Shown here: positions 16,212 through 24,650 of the stretch, one piece after another
Position numbering within the stretch: the first letter of the stretch is position 1
Layout of the letters: each line of letters opens with the position of its first letter
Source: Rhodospirillales bacterium
GTDB lineage: Bacteria > Pseudomonadota > Alphaproteobacteria > Rhodospirillales > Shumkoniaceae
Assembly (NCBI GenBank): GCA_018432935.1
Contig: JAHDSF010000018.1
Location: 186,001-250,000 of the forward strand
Length of the DNA: 64,000 bases
Reading direction: 5' to 3'
Notes under the pieces: generated by a model
The model's database searches: none
What the model saw: the letters and a program-made list of their open reading frames with translations, nothing else
Told to the model about the DNA's origin: nothing
Position numbers and translations under genes: made by a program

Positions 16212-17195
16212 ATGAGCAAGAACGGATTTCTGACATCTCTGACGATCGGCGCCGCCGCAATCGGCGCGCTGATGGCCGCCGCCTCGCCGGCCGCGGCCGC
16301 CTATCCGGATCGCCCCATCACGCTCATCATCCCGTGGGGCGCAGGCGGCGGCACCGACGCGACCGGGCGGGCCATCGCGGCCGTCCTCCAGGACGATCTC
16401 AAGCAGCCCGTTAACGTCGTCAACCGCACCGGCGGACAAGGCGTGGTCGGCCATGCCGCGATCGCCCAGGCGAAGCCGGACGGCTACACGATCGGCGTCA
16501 TCACGGTAGAGATCAACCAGCTCCACTGGATGGGGCTCACCGACCTCACCGGCGCCGATTCCTATGCCCCGCTCGCGCTCTACAACATCGATCCCGCCGG
16601 CGTCCAGGTGCGCGCGGACGCGCAGTACAAGACCGTCGCCGACCTGCTGGGCCAGATCAAGGCCAATCCGGGCAAGCTGAAGGGCTCGGGCACCGGCCAG
16701 GGCGGCATCTGGCACCTTGCGCTCGCCGGCATGCTGAATGCGGCCGGGCTCAGCACCAGCGCCGTTCCGTGGGTGCCGACCGACGGCGCCGCCACCTCGC
16801 TGAAGGAACTCGTGGCCGGTGGCGTCGACGTCGTCACCTGCAGCCGCGTCGAAGCGGAATCGATGATTTCGGCGGGCAAAGTCAAGGCCCTGGCGCTGAT
16901 GGCCCCGGAGCGCAGCAAGCTGTATCCCGACCTGCCGACGCTCAAGGAGCAGGGCCTCGACTGGTCGATCGAGACTTGGCGCGGCGTCGCCGCCCCGAAG
17001 GGCACGCCCAAGGAGGTCCTCGACGTGCTGGTGCCCGCGCTGAAGCGCGTCACCGAGAACAAGGCCTTCACCGACGTGCTCGACAAGCGCGGCTTCGGGC
17101 GCGTCTACAAGGGGCCGGAGGACTTCACCAAATTCCTGCGCGCCAACGACGCCTCCCTCGGCGCCACCATGAAGGCCGCCGGGCTGGTCAAGTAG
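16212..17195 (+). CDS. tctC: TTT transporter substrate-binding protein TctC (second copy)
   Basis: A second TctC receptor, also exactly 327 residues, clearly paralogous to the one at 12883-13866. The signal peptide ends near AAAAYPDRP; motifs YPDRPITLIIPWGAGGGTDA, VNRTGGQGVVGHAAIAQ and TPKEVLDVLVPALKRVTE parallel the first copy. Differences cluster in the middle and end, where ligand loops usually lie, so the two receptors may have diverged in specificity. ATG 16212 has AGGGGAGAAAC upstream. It starts the second tctCBA cassette. Confidence 0.95.
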   Translation: MSKNGFLTSLTIGAAAIGALMAAASPAAAAYPDRPITLIIPWGAGGGTDATGRAIAAVLQDDLKQPVNVVNRTGGQGVVGHAAIAQAKPDGYTIGVITVEINQLHWMGLTDLTGADSYAPLALYNIDPAGVQVRADAQYKTVADLLGQIKANPGKLKGSGTGQGGIWHLALAGMLNAAGLSTSAVPWVPTDGAATSLKELVAGGVDVVTCSRVEAESMISAGKVKALALMAPERSKLYPDLPTLKEQGLDWSIETWRGVAAPKGTPKEVLDVLVPALKRVTENKAFTDVLDKRGFGRVYKGPEDFTKFLRANDASLGATMKAAGLVK

Positions 17196-17218
17196 AAGCA
17201 TCGGGACGATCAAGAAGG

Positions 17219-17695
17219 ATGCGGTTCAACGACGCGGTTTTCGGGGTCATCATCGTGGTCTTCGCGACCGCGATGATGATCTTCGCGGAAACCACATTCC
17301 CAGGACTGCCGGGCCAGGATTACGGCCCGGCATTCTTTCCCGTGGGCATCGGCGGCGGTCTTTTCCTGTGCGGGGTCGCCCTGATCTTCCAGGGCATTGC
17401 GAAGCGCAAGGAGGCTCCGCTCGCCCAGCTTGGCGACTGGGTGGTCTCGCCCCGTCACCTCATCAACTTCGTGCTCGTCCTCGGGTCGCTCGTTTTCTAC
17501 GTCCTGGCATCCGATTTCCTTGGCTTCATTCCCACCTCGCTGCTGATCCTCACGGTGCTGATGTACCGGTTCGGATGCCGCCCGCTGGTGGCAGTGGGGA
17601 TGGCGGTGGCCGTCACCTTCGTCATCCATAGTGCGTTCTACTTCGCCCTCCGTGTCCCCCTTCCGTGGGGTCTCCTCCAACCCGTGGCGTGGTGA
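17219..17695 (+). CDS. tctB: TTT transporter small membrane subunit TctB (second copy)
   Basis: A 158-residue, four-helix TctB. It begins MRFNDAVFGVIIVVFATAMM, has the conserved loop FPGLPGQDYGPAFFPVGIGG and ends PLPWGLLQPVAW, matching the first TctB (157 residues) at both ends. ATG 17219 has AAGAAGG upstream and lies 23 bases after tctC; the stop is 6 bases before the tctA start. The paralogy supports a whole-cassette duplication. Confidence 0.94.
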   Translation: MRFNDAVFGVIIVVFATAMMIFAETTFPGLPGQDYGPAFFPVGIGGGLFLCGVALIFQGIAKRKEAPLAQLGDWVVSPRHLINFVLVLGSLVFYVLASDFLGFIPTSLLILTVLMYRFGCRPLVAVGMAVAVTFVIHSAFYFALRVPLPWGLLQPVAW

Positions 17696-17701
17696 GCGGC
17701 C

Positions 17702-19201
17702 GTGGAACACTGGCTTCAGGCATACGAGCTCGTCGTCAACCCCTACGTGCTTCTGGTCATGGTCTGTTCGGCGGCGTTCGGGCTGTTCGTCGGCGCCGTG
17801 CCGGGACTGACGGCGACGATGGCGACCGCGCTGCTGGTGCCCGTCACCTTCTTCATGGACCCGATCCCGGCGATCGCCGCGATCGCCACCTGCACCGCGA
17901 TGGCCATCTTCGCCGGCGACATTCCGGGCGCGCTGCTGCGGATCCCCGGCACCCCGGCCTCGGCAGCCTACGTCGACGAGGCCTACACGCTGACCCGCAA
18001 GGGACAGGCGGAACGGGCGCTGGGAACCGGCCTCATCTGCTCGATGCTGGGCGGCCTGTTCGGTTCGATCGTGCTCGCCACCTCGGCCCCGGCGCTGGCC
18101 GAGTTCGCCCTCAACTTCTCCACCTTCGAGTTCTTCTGGCTGGCCTGCCTCGGCTTGACCTGCGCCGTCATCATCTCCAGCGAATCCCGGGTCAAGGGGC
18201 TGGTCTCGCTGTTCCTCGGGCTGTTCATCTCGACCATCGGCATGGGAGTCGTCACCGGCTTTCCGCGTTTCACCTTCGGCATCACCGACCTGATGGGCGG
18301 CGTCAGCTTCATCCCCGCCATGATCGGCATGTTCGCGATTTCCGAGGTACTGCGCTTCGCGGTGCGCACGAAGCCGATGCCGAAGGTCGAGCAGAAGCCG
18401 TTCGGCAGCCTGTTCGCCGGCATCAAGGGGACGCTCGGCCGCTACAAGTTCAACCTGCTGCGCGGCAGCATCATCGGCACCGTGATCGGCATCCTGCCCG
18501 GCGCCGGCGGCGACATTGCCGCCTGGGTGAGCTACGCCACGAGCAAGCGGTTCTCCAAGGAGCCCGAGAAGTTCGGCACCGGGCATGTCGAGGGGCTGGT
18601 CGACTGCAGCTCGGCCAACAACGCCGCGCTCGGCGGCACCTGGATTCCGGCGATGGTGTTCGGCATTCCCGGGGATTCGATCACCGCGATCGTGATCGGC
18701 GTGCTCTACATGAAGGACATGAACCCGGGGCCGACCGTGTTCATCGAACGGCCGCACATGGTCAACGCGGTGTTCCTGGCCTTCTTCCTCGCCAACCTGA
18801 TGATGCTGCCGCTCGGGTTCCTGGCGATCCGGCTGTCGCGGCAGATCCTGCGCATCGCACACGCCGCGCTGATGCCGACCATCCTGATGTTCTGCATTGT
18901 CGGCTCGTTCGCCATCAACAACACGACCTTCGACGTGATCATCATGCTGGTGCTCGGCGTCTTCGCCTACATCATGGAGGAGAACGGGTTCCCGATCGCG
19001 CCGGTGATCCTGGGCATCGTCCTCGGGGTGATGGTCGAGGACAACTTCATCACCTCGATGATCAAGTCGGAAGGAAGCTTCCTCGCCTTCTTCGAGCGGC
19101 CGATCGCCGGCGTGCTCGGGGTGGCCACGTTCCTGGTCTGGACGGTGCCGCTCGCCACGACCCTGCGGCGACGGATGAAGGCGAGCCGATCGACCACCTG
19201 A
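17702..19201 (+). CDS. tctA: TTT transporter large membrane subunit TctA (second copy)
   Basis: The 499-residue large permease of the second TTT system, starting with GTG at 17702. It has both TctA motifs: GAVPGLTATMATALLVPVTF with GDIPGALLRIPGTPASAAY, and GILPGAGGDIAAWVSYATSK with ANNAALGGTWIPAMVFGIPG. It is about ten residues shorter than the first copy because the N-terminus is shorter. The GguC-type gene follows after 16 bases, so the operon continues into a metabolic gene that may handle the imported compound. Confidence 0.95.
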   Translation: MEHWLQAYELVVNPYVLLVMVCSAAFGLFVGAVPGLTATMATALLVPVTFFMDPIPAIAAIATCTAMAIFAGDIPGALLRIPGTPASAAYVDEAYTLTRKGQAERALGTGLICSMLGGLFGSIVLATSAPALAEFALNFSTFEFFWLACLGLTCAVIISSESRVKGLVSLFLGLFISTIGMGVVTGFPRFTFGITDLMGGVSFIPAMIGMFAISEVLRFAVRTKPMPKVEQKPFGSLFAGIKGTLGRYKFNLLRGSIIGTVIGILPGAGGDIAAWVSYATSKRFSKEPEKFGTGHVEGLVDCSSANNAALGGTWIPAMVFGIPGDSITAIVIGVLYMKDMNPGPTVFIERPHMVNAVFLAFFLANLMMLPLGFLAIRLSRQILRIAHAALMPTILMFCIVGSFAINNTTFDVIIMLVLGVFAYIMEENGFPIAPVILGIVLGVMVEDNFITSMIKSEGSFLAFFERPIAGVLGVATFLVWTVPLATTLRRRMKASRSTT

Positions 19202-19217
19202 ACCGAGGAGGACGGCC

Positions 19218-20204
19218 ATGCGTCTGGTGCAGTTCGTGGGCGAGAACGGCGGCCGCAAGGTGGGGCTGGCGGACGACGCCGGCGAGCGCCTTTCGGTGCT
19301 GCGCCACACCGAGACCGTCTACGGGCTGGCGCGCGCCGCGGTCAACGAAGGCCGTCCGCTCGCCGATCTGGTGCGGGAGCGCGCCGGCGCCGCGACGGCA
19401 GACTACGAGACCGTGGTCCGGGAAGGACGGCTGCTGCCGCCGGTCGACCACCCCGACCCCGCCCACTGCCTTGTGACCGGGACCGGCCTCACCCATCTCG
19501 GCAGCGCCAGCGCCCGCGACGCCATGCACGTCGACGCCGACGCCCAGCTTACCGATTCGATGAAGATGTTCCGCTGGGGCGTGGAGGGCGGCAAGCCCCC
19601 CGAAGGCGTGGTCGGGGTGCAGCCGGAGTGGTTTTTCAAAGGCGACGGAAGCTGCGTCGCCGCGCCCGGCCAGCCGCTCGTCCTGCCCTCGTTCGCCCTC
19701 GACGGCGGCGAGGAACCGGAGATGACGGGCCTCTACATGATCGGCCCCGACGGCACGCCGTGGCGGCTCGGCTTCGCGGTCGGCAACGAGTTTTCCGACC
19801 ACGTGATGGAAAAGCAGAACTACCTTTACCTCGCCCACTCCAAGCTGCGTTCCTGCTCGTTCGGCCCCGAGCTGCGCCTGGGTCCCCTGCCCTCGACGGT
19901 CAAGGGCGTCTCGCGGATCCGGCGCGGCGACGCGGTGCTGTGGCAGAAGGCCTTCGTCAGCGGCGAGGACAACATGTCCCACCACCTCCGCAACCTCGAG
20001 CATCACCACTTCAAGTACCGCCAGTTCCGCCGCCCGGGCGATCTGCACGTCCACTTCTTCGGCACCGCCACCCTCAGCGTCGCCGACGGGATCCGCACCG
20101 AACCCGGCGACGTGTTCGAGATCGCGGCCGAGGATTTCGGGCGGCCGCTGCGCAACCCGATCGAGCGCGAGAACGACCCGGCGCCGGCGGTGCGCGAGCT
20201 ATGA
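19218..20204 (+). CDS. GguC/AraD1-type protein of the fumarylacetoacetase fold
   Basis: A 328-residue protein that I recognise as the GguC/AraD1 branch of the fumarylacetoacetate-hydrolase-like fold, often found next to sugar or sugar-acid transporters. Visible features are the N-terminal MRLVQFVGENGGRKVGLADD, GTGLTHLGSASARDAMH, VGVQPEWFFKGDGSCVAAPG, and GFAVGNEFSDHVMEKQNYLY. The last of these resembles the FAH-fold active-site region. A role in dehydrating or cleaving a 2-keto-3-deoxy sugar acid is plausible but not shown. It follows tctA by 16 bases and overlaps the next gene by 4 bases. Confidence 0.8.
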   Translation: MRLVQFVGENGGRKVGLADDAGERLSVLRHTETVYGLARAAVNEGRPLADLVRERAGAATADYETVVREGRLLPPVDHPDPAHCLVTGTGLTHLGSASARDAMHVDADAQLTDSMKMFRWGVEGGKPPEGVVGVQPEWFFKGDGSCVAAPGQPLVLPSFALDGGEEPEMTGLYMIGPDGTPWRLGFAVGNEFSDHVMEKQNYLYLAHSKLRSCSFGPELRLGPLPSTVKGVSRIRRGDAVLWQKAFVSGEDNMSHHLRNLEHHHFKYRQFRRPGDLHVHFFGTATLSVADGIRTEPGDVFEIAAEDFGRPLRNPIERENDPAPAVREL

Positions 20205-20728
20205 CCGTCTGGTTCACGGCCGACACCCACTTCGGCCACGACAACATCATCCGCTTCTGCAGCCGGCCGTTCGCGGCCGCGGACGACATGGACCGCGGCC
20301 TGATTGCCCGCTGGAACGAGCGGGTCTCCGAGAACGACGAGGTCTGGCATCTCGGCGACTTCTGCTGGAAGGACCCGCGGCCGTACCTGCCGAAGCTGAA
20401 CGGCCGCAAGCACCTCGTCACCGGCAACCACGAGCCGATGGCCAGGACCGCCGTCGGCTGGGCTTCGGTGCAGCCGTACAAGGAGCTTTCGCTCGGCGGC
20501 GATTTGCTGGTCCTCTTCCACTACGGCCTGCGGGTGTGGAATCGCAGCCACCATGGCGCCATCCATCTCTACGGCCACTCCCACGGCCGCCTGCCCGGCG
20601 ACAGCCAGTGCTGCGACGTCGGCGTCGACTGCTGGGACCTGCGGCCGGTGTCGCTCGACGAAATCAAGACGCGGCTCGCCACCTTGCCGCAGCGCGACGA
20701 CGACACGATCGAGAGCCGCCGCGCCTAG
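20201..20728 (+). CDS. Small metallophosphoesterase family protein
   Basis: A 175-residue calcineurin-like phosphoesterase with all metal motifs: FTADTHFGHDNIIRF (Asp-x-His), HLGDFCW (Gly-Asp), VTGNHE (Gly-Asn-His-Glu) and LYGHSHG (Gly-His-x-His). The short length fits the compact family with no extra domain. Its ATG overlaps the GguC stop as ATGA, so it is probably the last gene of the dha-tct operon; it could dephosphorylate a sugar phosphate, but no substrate is shown by the sequence. The gene is convergent with the AraC-type gene, 27 bases apart. Confidence 0.85.
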   Translation: MTVWFTADTHFGHDNIIRFCSRPFAAADDMDRGLIARWNERVSENDEVWHLGDFCWKDPRPYLPKLNGRKHLVTGNHEPMARTAVGWASVQPYKELSLGGDLLVLFHYGLRVWNRSHHGAIHLYGHSHGRLPGDSQCCDVGVDCWDLRPVSLDEIKTRLATLPQRDDDTIESRRA

Positions 20729-20755
20729 GCTTTCTCCCCACCCCCAGGCAATTTC

Positions 20756-21565
20756 CTAGCCGTCCCTGACCGCCCGCGCCGGGCTGATGCCGGTGCGCTT
20801 CTTGAACAGGCGGCTGAAATAGAAGGGATCGGCGTAGCCGAGCAGGTCGGCCGTCTCCTTGACCGAGCGCCCCGACTGCAGCAGGTGCTTGGCCCGTTCG
20901 ATGCGGCGGACCTGCTGGAACTGCGCCGGGGTGTAGCCGGTGTAGGCACGGAAGACGCGGATGAAGTACTCGCGACTGTAGGGCATCCCCGCCAGCACCC
21001 GCTCGACATGGTCTCGGTCGAGGATGTCGGCGCTGATCCGCACCAGGGCGTCGGTCACGTGCCACGGCAGACCACTGCCGCCCTTCCAGCCGGCGAAGGC
21101 CTCGTGCAGGTACTCCAGCAGGAGCGCCATGAACAGATAGTTCTGCCGCAGGGTCTCGCGGGGGCTGATCCGCAGATAGTGCTCGACCAGGGGGCGAACC
21201 CCGGTCCACGCCGAGAACGTGATCTGCGGCTTCACCGTCAACAGCGAGAACAGGTCGACCTCGTTGAACAGGCGCAGGCTGAAGTGCTGGGCAAGGCCGG
21301 TGTACAGGCCCGCCCCGCCGTGACGGCCGCGGTAGCGGGTGCCCGAGGATACGAACAGCGCCTGCCCCTCGGACATCTCGTAGGGTACCTCGTCGAGAAG
21401 GTACACGGCCCGGCCCGACAGGCAGATGAACAGGTCGTGGCATCCAATCTGCTTGTCCACCGTCCAGGTCTCATCGTGGCGCATGGCGATCGGCGTTCGT
21501 GCCAGCGACAGCGTCAGGCTGCCTGCCGGCAGAATGCCGGTCGGGTTTTCGACGTTTTTGTCCAT
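20756..21565 (-). CDS. AraC-family transcriptional regulator
   Basis: A 269-residue AraC-type regulator. Residues 1-150 form a cupin-like sensor (GCHDLFICLSGRAVYLLDEV, MSEGQALFVSSGTRYRGRHG). The C-terminal double helix-turn-helix spans about 170-265, with GMPYSREYFIRVFRAYTGYT and the family hallmark RRIERAKHLLQSGRSVKETA followed by GYADPFYFSRLFKKRTGISP. It diverges from the sugar ABC transporter at 21713, so it is the likely activator of the pectin module and probably senses a galacturonide or breakdown product. The 147-base gap holds GGTCA at 21599 and 21608 and GGTACC at 21614, which may be half-sites; this is weak. Confidence 0.92.
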   Translation of the reverse strand: MDKNVENPTGILPAGSLTLSLARTPIAMRHDETWTVDKQIGCHDLFICLSGRAVYLLDEVPYEMSEGQALFVSSGTRYRGRHGGAGLYTGLAQHFSLRLFNEVDLFSLLTVKPQITFSAWTGVRPLVEHYLRISPRETLRQNYLFMALLLEYLHEAFAGWKGGSGLPWHVTDALVRISADILDRDHVERVLAGMPYSREYFIRVFRAYTGYTPAQFQQVRRIERAKHLLQSGRSVKETADLLGYADPFYFSRLFKKRTGISPARAVRDG

Positions 21566-21712
21566 GCCTTTCGCCCGATCGCTCTATTCCCGAAATTGGT
21601 CAGACCGGTCATGGTACCGGGAGCTTAGTCTACATGTGCCGTGGCCCTTCGCTAAGGGCCTGCGGAGAGGTGCGACGTCATCGGAGACGCCGCCGCGACT
21701 GCTGGAAGCCGG

Positions 21713-22594
21713 ATGTACGAGAACAGACTGCTGGGGTTCGCCTACGTCTCGCCGTTCGTCGTGGGGCTGCTGGTCTTCACGGCGTTTCCGTTCGTCGGCT
21801 CGTTCCTTCTCAGCTTCACCGACTACAACCTGATCGATCCCCCGGCCTGGATCGGGGCCGAGAACTACGCCTTCATGTTCGAACGCGACCGGGTATTCTG
21901 GAAGTCGCTGAGCGTGACGCTGCTGTACGTCGGGATGACGGTGCCCCTGAAGCTGGCGTTCGCCCTCTACATCGCGCAGATCCTCAACTTCCGGCTGCGC
22001 GGCATCAACCTCTTCCGCACCGCCTACTACGTGCCTTCGATCCTCGGCGGCAGCGTCGCGGTAGCCGTGCTGTGGCGCTACATGTTCGCCGACTACGGGG
22101 TCGTCAATCTGATTCTGGGTGCGGTCGGGCTCGATCCCGTCCCCTGGTTCGGCCACCCGGGCTGGGCCTTGTTCACGATCACGCTGCTGCGGCTGTGGCA
22201 GTTCGGCTCGGCGATGGTGATCTTCCTCGCCGCCCTGCAGAACGTGCCGTCGTCCCTCTACGAGGCGGCCATGATCGACGGGGCGACCAAGTGGCAGGCG
22301 TTCACCCGCATCACCGTGCCGCTGATCACACCGGTCATCTTCTTCAATTTCGTGATGCAGCTCGTGCAGGCGTTCCAGGAATTCAACGGCCCCTACATCA
22401 TCACCGGCGGGGGGCCGCTGAAGGCGACGTATCTGCTGCCGCTGTACATCTACGATTCGGCCTTCCGCGATTTCGACATGGGCTACGGTTCGGCTCTCGC
22501 CTGGGTGCTGTTCGCGATCATCATGGTGCTGACCCTGATCGCCTTCGCGACCTCCCGGTACTGGGTATTCTACGCCGGAGACAAGCGGGTCTGA
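21713..22594 (+). CDS. Sugar ABC transporter permease, MalF type
   Basis: A 293-residue inner-membrane permease of the carbohydrate-uptake-1 class, with six helices. It starts ENRLLGFAYVSPFVVGLLVF, and the EAA loop that docks to the ATPase reads SSLYEAAMIDGATKWQAFTR with IPLITP replaced by VPLITPVIFF. The partner permease follows after 2 bases. The downstream GH28 and GH105 genes suggest oligogalacturonide transport, similar in layout to TogMNAB of pectin-degrading bacteria. ATG 21713 has a weak GGAAG upstream. Confidence 0.93.
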   Translation: MYENRLLGFAYVSPFVVGLLVFTAFPFVGSFLLSFTDYNLIDPPAWIGAENYAFMFERDRVFWKSLSVTLLYVGMTVPLKLAFALYIAQILNFRLRGINLFRTAYYVPSILGGSVAVAVLWRYMFADYGVVNLILGAVGLDPVPWFGHPGWALFTITLLRLWQFGSAMVIFLAALQNVPSSLYEAAMIDGATKWQAFTRITVPLITPVIFFNFVMQLVQAFQEFNGPYIITGGGPLKATYLLPLYIYDSAFRDFDMGYGSALAWVLFAIIMVLTLIAFATSRYWVFYAGDKRV

Positions 22595-22596
22595 TC

Positions 22597-23496
22597 ATGC
22601 GGCACGCCCACCTTGCATCGCTGTCCGCCGAGGCCCGCGCCGAGATGCGCAGGACCGAGCGCCGCTTCCTCGCCAGCGCGGCAGTACGCTACGCGATCCT
22701 GATCGCCTGCGGCTTCGCCATGATCTACCCGCTCCTGTGGCTGATCGGCGCCTCGTTCAAGACCAACCACGAGATCTTCACCGAGATCGGCTTCATCCCC
22801 GGCTCGCCGACCGTCGAGGGTTATATCGAGGGCTGGAAGACTTCGACCGAGTACACCTTCACCCGGTTCTTCGCCAACACCTTCATGATCCTGATCCCGA
22901 AGGTGATCGCCACTGCGTTCTCGTCGGTGCTGGTGGCCTACGGTTTCGCCCGCTTCGATTTCCCGGGCAAGCGGATCCTTTTCGCGATCCTGATCGGCAC
23001 TCTGCTGCTGCCCAACGTCGTCACCCGCATCCCGCAGTACCTCTTGTTCCGCGAGCTCGGCTGGCTGGACAGCTTCCTGCCCTTGTGGGTGCCGCAGATG
23101 TTCGCGGTCGACGCCTTCTTCGTGTTCATGCTGATCCAGTTCCTGCGGGGCATCCCGCGCGACATGGAAGAGGCGGCGATGATCGACGGCTGCAAGCCGT
23201 TCCAGGTCCTGCTCTACATCGTGATCCCGATCCTGAAGCCCGCCATCATCTCGGTCTGCCTGTTCCAGTTCATGTGGTCGATGAACGATTTTCTGGGGCC
23301 GCTGATCTACATCTCGTCGGTCGCCAAGTACCCGGTCGCGCTGGCGCTGAAGATGTCGATCTCGGTCACCGAATCGTTCGAATGGAACCGCATCCTGTCG
23401 ATGACGGTTCTCGCCCTGGTGCCGTCGCTGGTCGTCTTCTTCCTGGCCCAGAAGTACTTCATCGAAGGCATCGCCACCACCGGCTTGAAGGGATGA
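22597..23496 (+). CDS. Sugar ABC transporter permease, MalG type
   Basis: The second CUT1 permease, 299 residues, with six helices. The long N-terminal cytoplasmic stretch is followed by IGASFKTNHEIFTEIGFIPG, and the EAA loop is DMEEAAMIDGCKPFQVLLYI with VIPILKPAIIS. It starts 2 bases after the MalF-type gene and ends 9 bases before the ATPase gene. It would form the inner-membrane channel with the MalF-type subunit for import of an oligosaccharide, here probably oligogalacturonide. Confidence 0.93.
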   Translation: MRHAHLASLSAEARAEMRRTERRFLASAAVRYAILIACGFAMIYPLLWLIGASFKTNHEIFTEIGFIPGSPTVEGYIEGWKTSTEYTFTRFFANTFMILIPKVIATAFSSVLVAYGFARFDFPGKRILFAILIGTLLLPNVVTRIPQYLLFRELGWLDSFLPLWVPQMFAVDAFFVFMLIQFLRGIPRDMEEAAMIDGCKPFQVLLYIVIPILKPAIISVCLFQFMWSMNDFLGPLIYISSVAKYPVALALKMSISVTESFEWNRILSMTVLALVPSLVVFFLAQKYFIEGIATTGLKG

Positions 23497-23505
23497 GGGC
23501 TCGCC

Positions 23506-24636
23506 ATGCTGGGCGTCACGCTGCGCAAGGTTTCCAAGGTTTACGCCAACGGCTTCAAGGCCGTGCATGAGATCGACCTCGACGTCGAGGACGGCGAGTT
23601 CATGGTCCTGATCGGCCCCTCCGGCTGCGCCAAGTCGACCACGCTGCGCATGGTTGCCGGCCTTGAATCGATCACCAGCGGCGAGGTCCGCATCGGCGGC
23701 AGGATCGTCAACAACCTGCCGCCCTACGAGCGCGGCATCGCCATGGTGTTCCAGAACTACGCGCTCTATCCGCACATGAAGGTGCACCGCAACCTCTCGT
23801 TCGGGTTGCGCCTGAAGCGGCAGCCCGAGCCGGTCGTGCGCGACGCGGTCTCGGAGGTCGCCGGCATCCTCGAGATCGAGGAACTCCTCGAGCGGCTGCC
23901 GAAGCAGCTGTCGGGCGGCCAAGCGCAGCGGGTGGCGGTCGGCCGGGCGTTGATCAAGAAGCCCCAGGTGTTCCTGTTCGACGAACCGTTGTCGAACCTC
24001 GACGCCAAGCTGCGCGCCTCGATGCGGGTGAGGATCATCGAGTTGCACCGCCGGCTCAAGGCGGACGGTCTGAATGCGACCGTCATCTACGTCACCCACG
24101 ACCAGACCGAGGCGATGACGATGGGCGACCGCATCTGCGTGCTCCGCGAGGGCCGTGTGATGCAGGTGGACACGCCCGACCGTCTCTACGACCTGCCCGC
24201 CAACGCCTTCGTCGCCGGCTTCCTCGGCTCGCCCGAGATGAACCTGCGCTCGGCACGCCTGATCGGCCACGACGGCCGGCCCGCGCTGCGGGTGGGCGGC
24301 TTCACGATCGCGCTGCCGGACGACAAGGCCCGGGCCCTGGCCAGCCGTCCCGAGGGCGATGTGACCCTTGGCCTGCGGCCGCCCTTCATCGACCTCGCCC
24401 GCCCGGACGACGCGGGCGCCGTGGTCGAGGGCAACATCAAGTTCGTCGAGTTCATGGGCCACGAGGTCTTCATCTATTTCGATCTCGACGGCCAGGAGTA
24501 CGCCGCCGTTACCCGCATGGAGCACCGCAGCCTTCTGAAGTCGCTGAAGATCGGCCAGCGCGCCCGTTTCCGCTTCGACATGGAACGTGCGCACGTGTTC
24601 GATCCCGTCACAGAAAAGAACCTGACGCTGGTTTAG
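23506..24636 (+). CDS. Sugar ABC transporter ATP-binding protein, MalK/UgpC type
   Basis: A 376-residue ATPase that drives the CUT1 importer. Walker A is GPSGCAKSTT, the signature is LSGGQAQRVAVGRAL, Walker B is VFLFDEPLSNLDAKLR, and the switch histidine lies in YVTHDQTEAMTMGDR. The C-terminal third is an OB-fold regulatory domain (FLGSPEMNLRSARL, VTLGLRPPFIDLA). The Gly-to-Ala change in the Walker A loop is tolerated in related MalK-type proteins. It lies between the permeases and the receptor in an uninterrupted plus-strand run. Confidence 0.94.
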   Translation: MLGVTLRKVSKVYANGFKAVHEIDLDVEDGEFMVLIGPSGCAKSTTLRMVAGLESITSGEVRIGGRIVNNLPPYERGIAMVFQNYALYPHMKVHRNLSFGLRLKRQPEPVVRDAVSEVAGILEIEELLERLPKQLSGGQAQRVAVGRALIKKPQVFLFDEPLSNLDAKLRASMRVRIIELHRRLKADGLNATVIYVTHDQTEAMTMGDRICVLREGRVMQVDTPDRLYDLPANAFVAGFLGSPEMNLRSARLIGHDGRPALRVGGFTIALPDDKARALASRPEGDVTLGLRPPFIDLARPDDAGAVVEGNIKFVEFMGHEVFIYFDLDGQEYAAVTRMEHRSLLKSLKIGQRARFRFDMERAHVFDPVTEKNLTLV

Positions 24637-24650
24637 AGAGGAGACCGACC

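Noticed and set aside
14193..17213. Very long open frame (about 1000 codons) on the minus strand, opposite the tct genes
   Set aside because: It runs antisense through three clear TTT genes; composition (His, Arg, Gly, Asp rich, no domains) is that of a shadow frame produced by high-GC codon bias.
17210..19309. Long open frame (699 codons) on the minus strand opposite tctBA
   Set aside because: Same shadow effect; no start signal or recognised domain, and the plus strand holds well-supported TctB and TctA.
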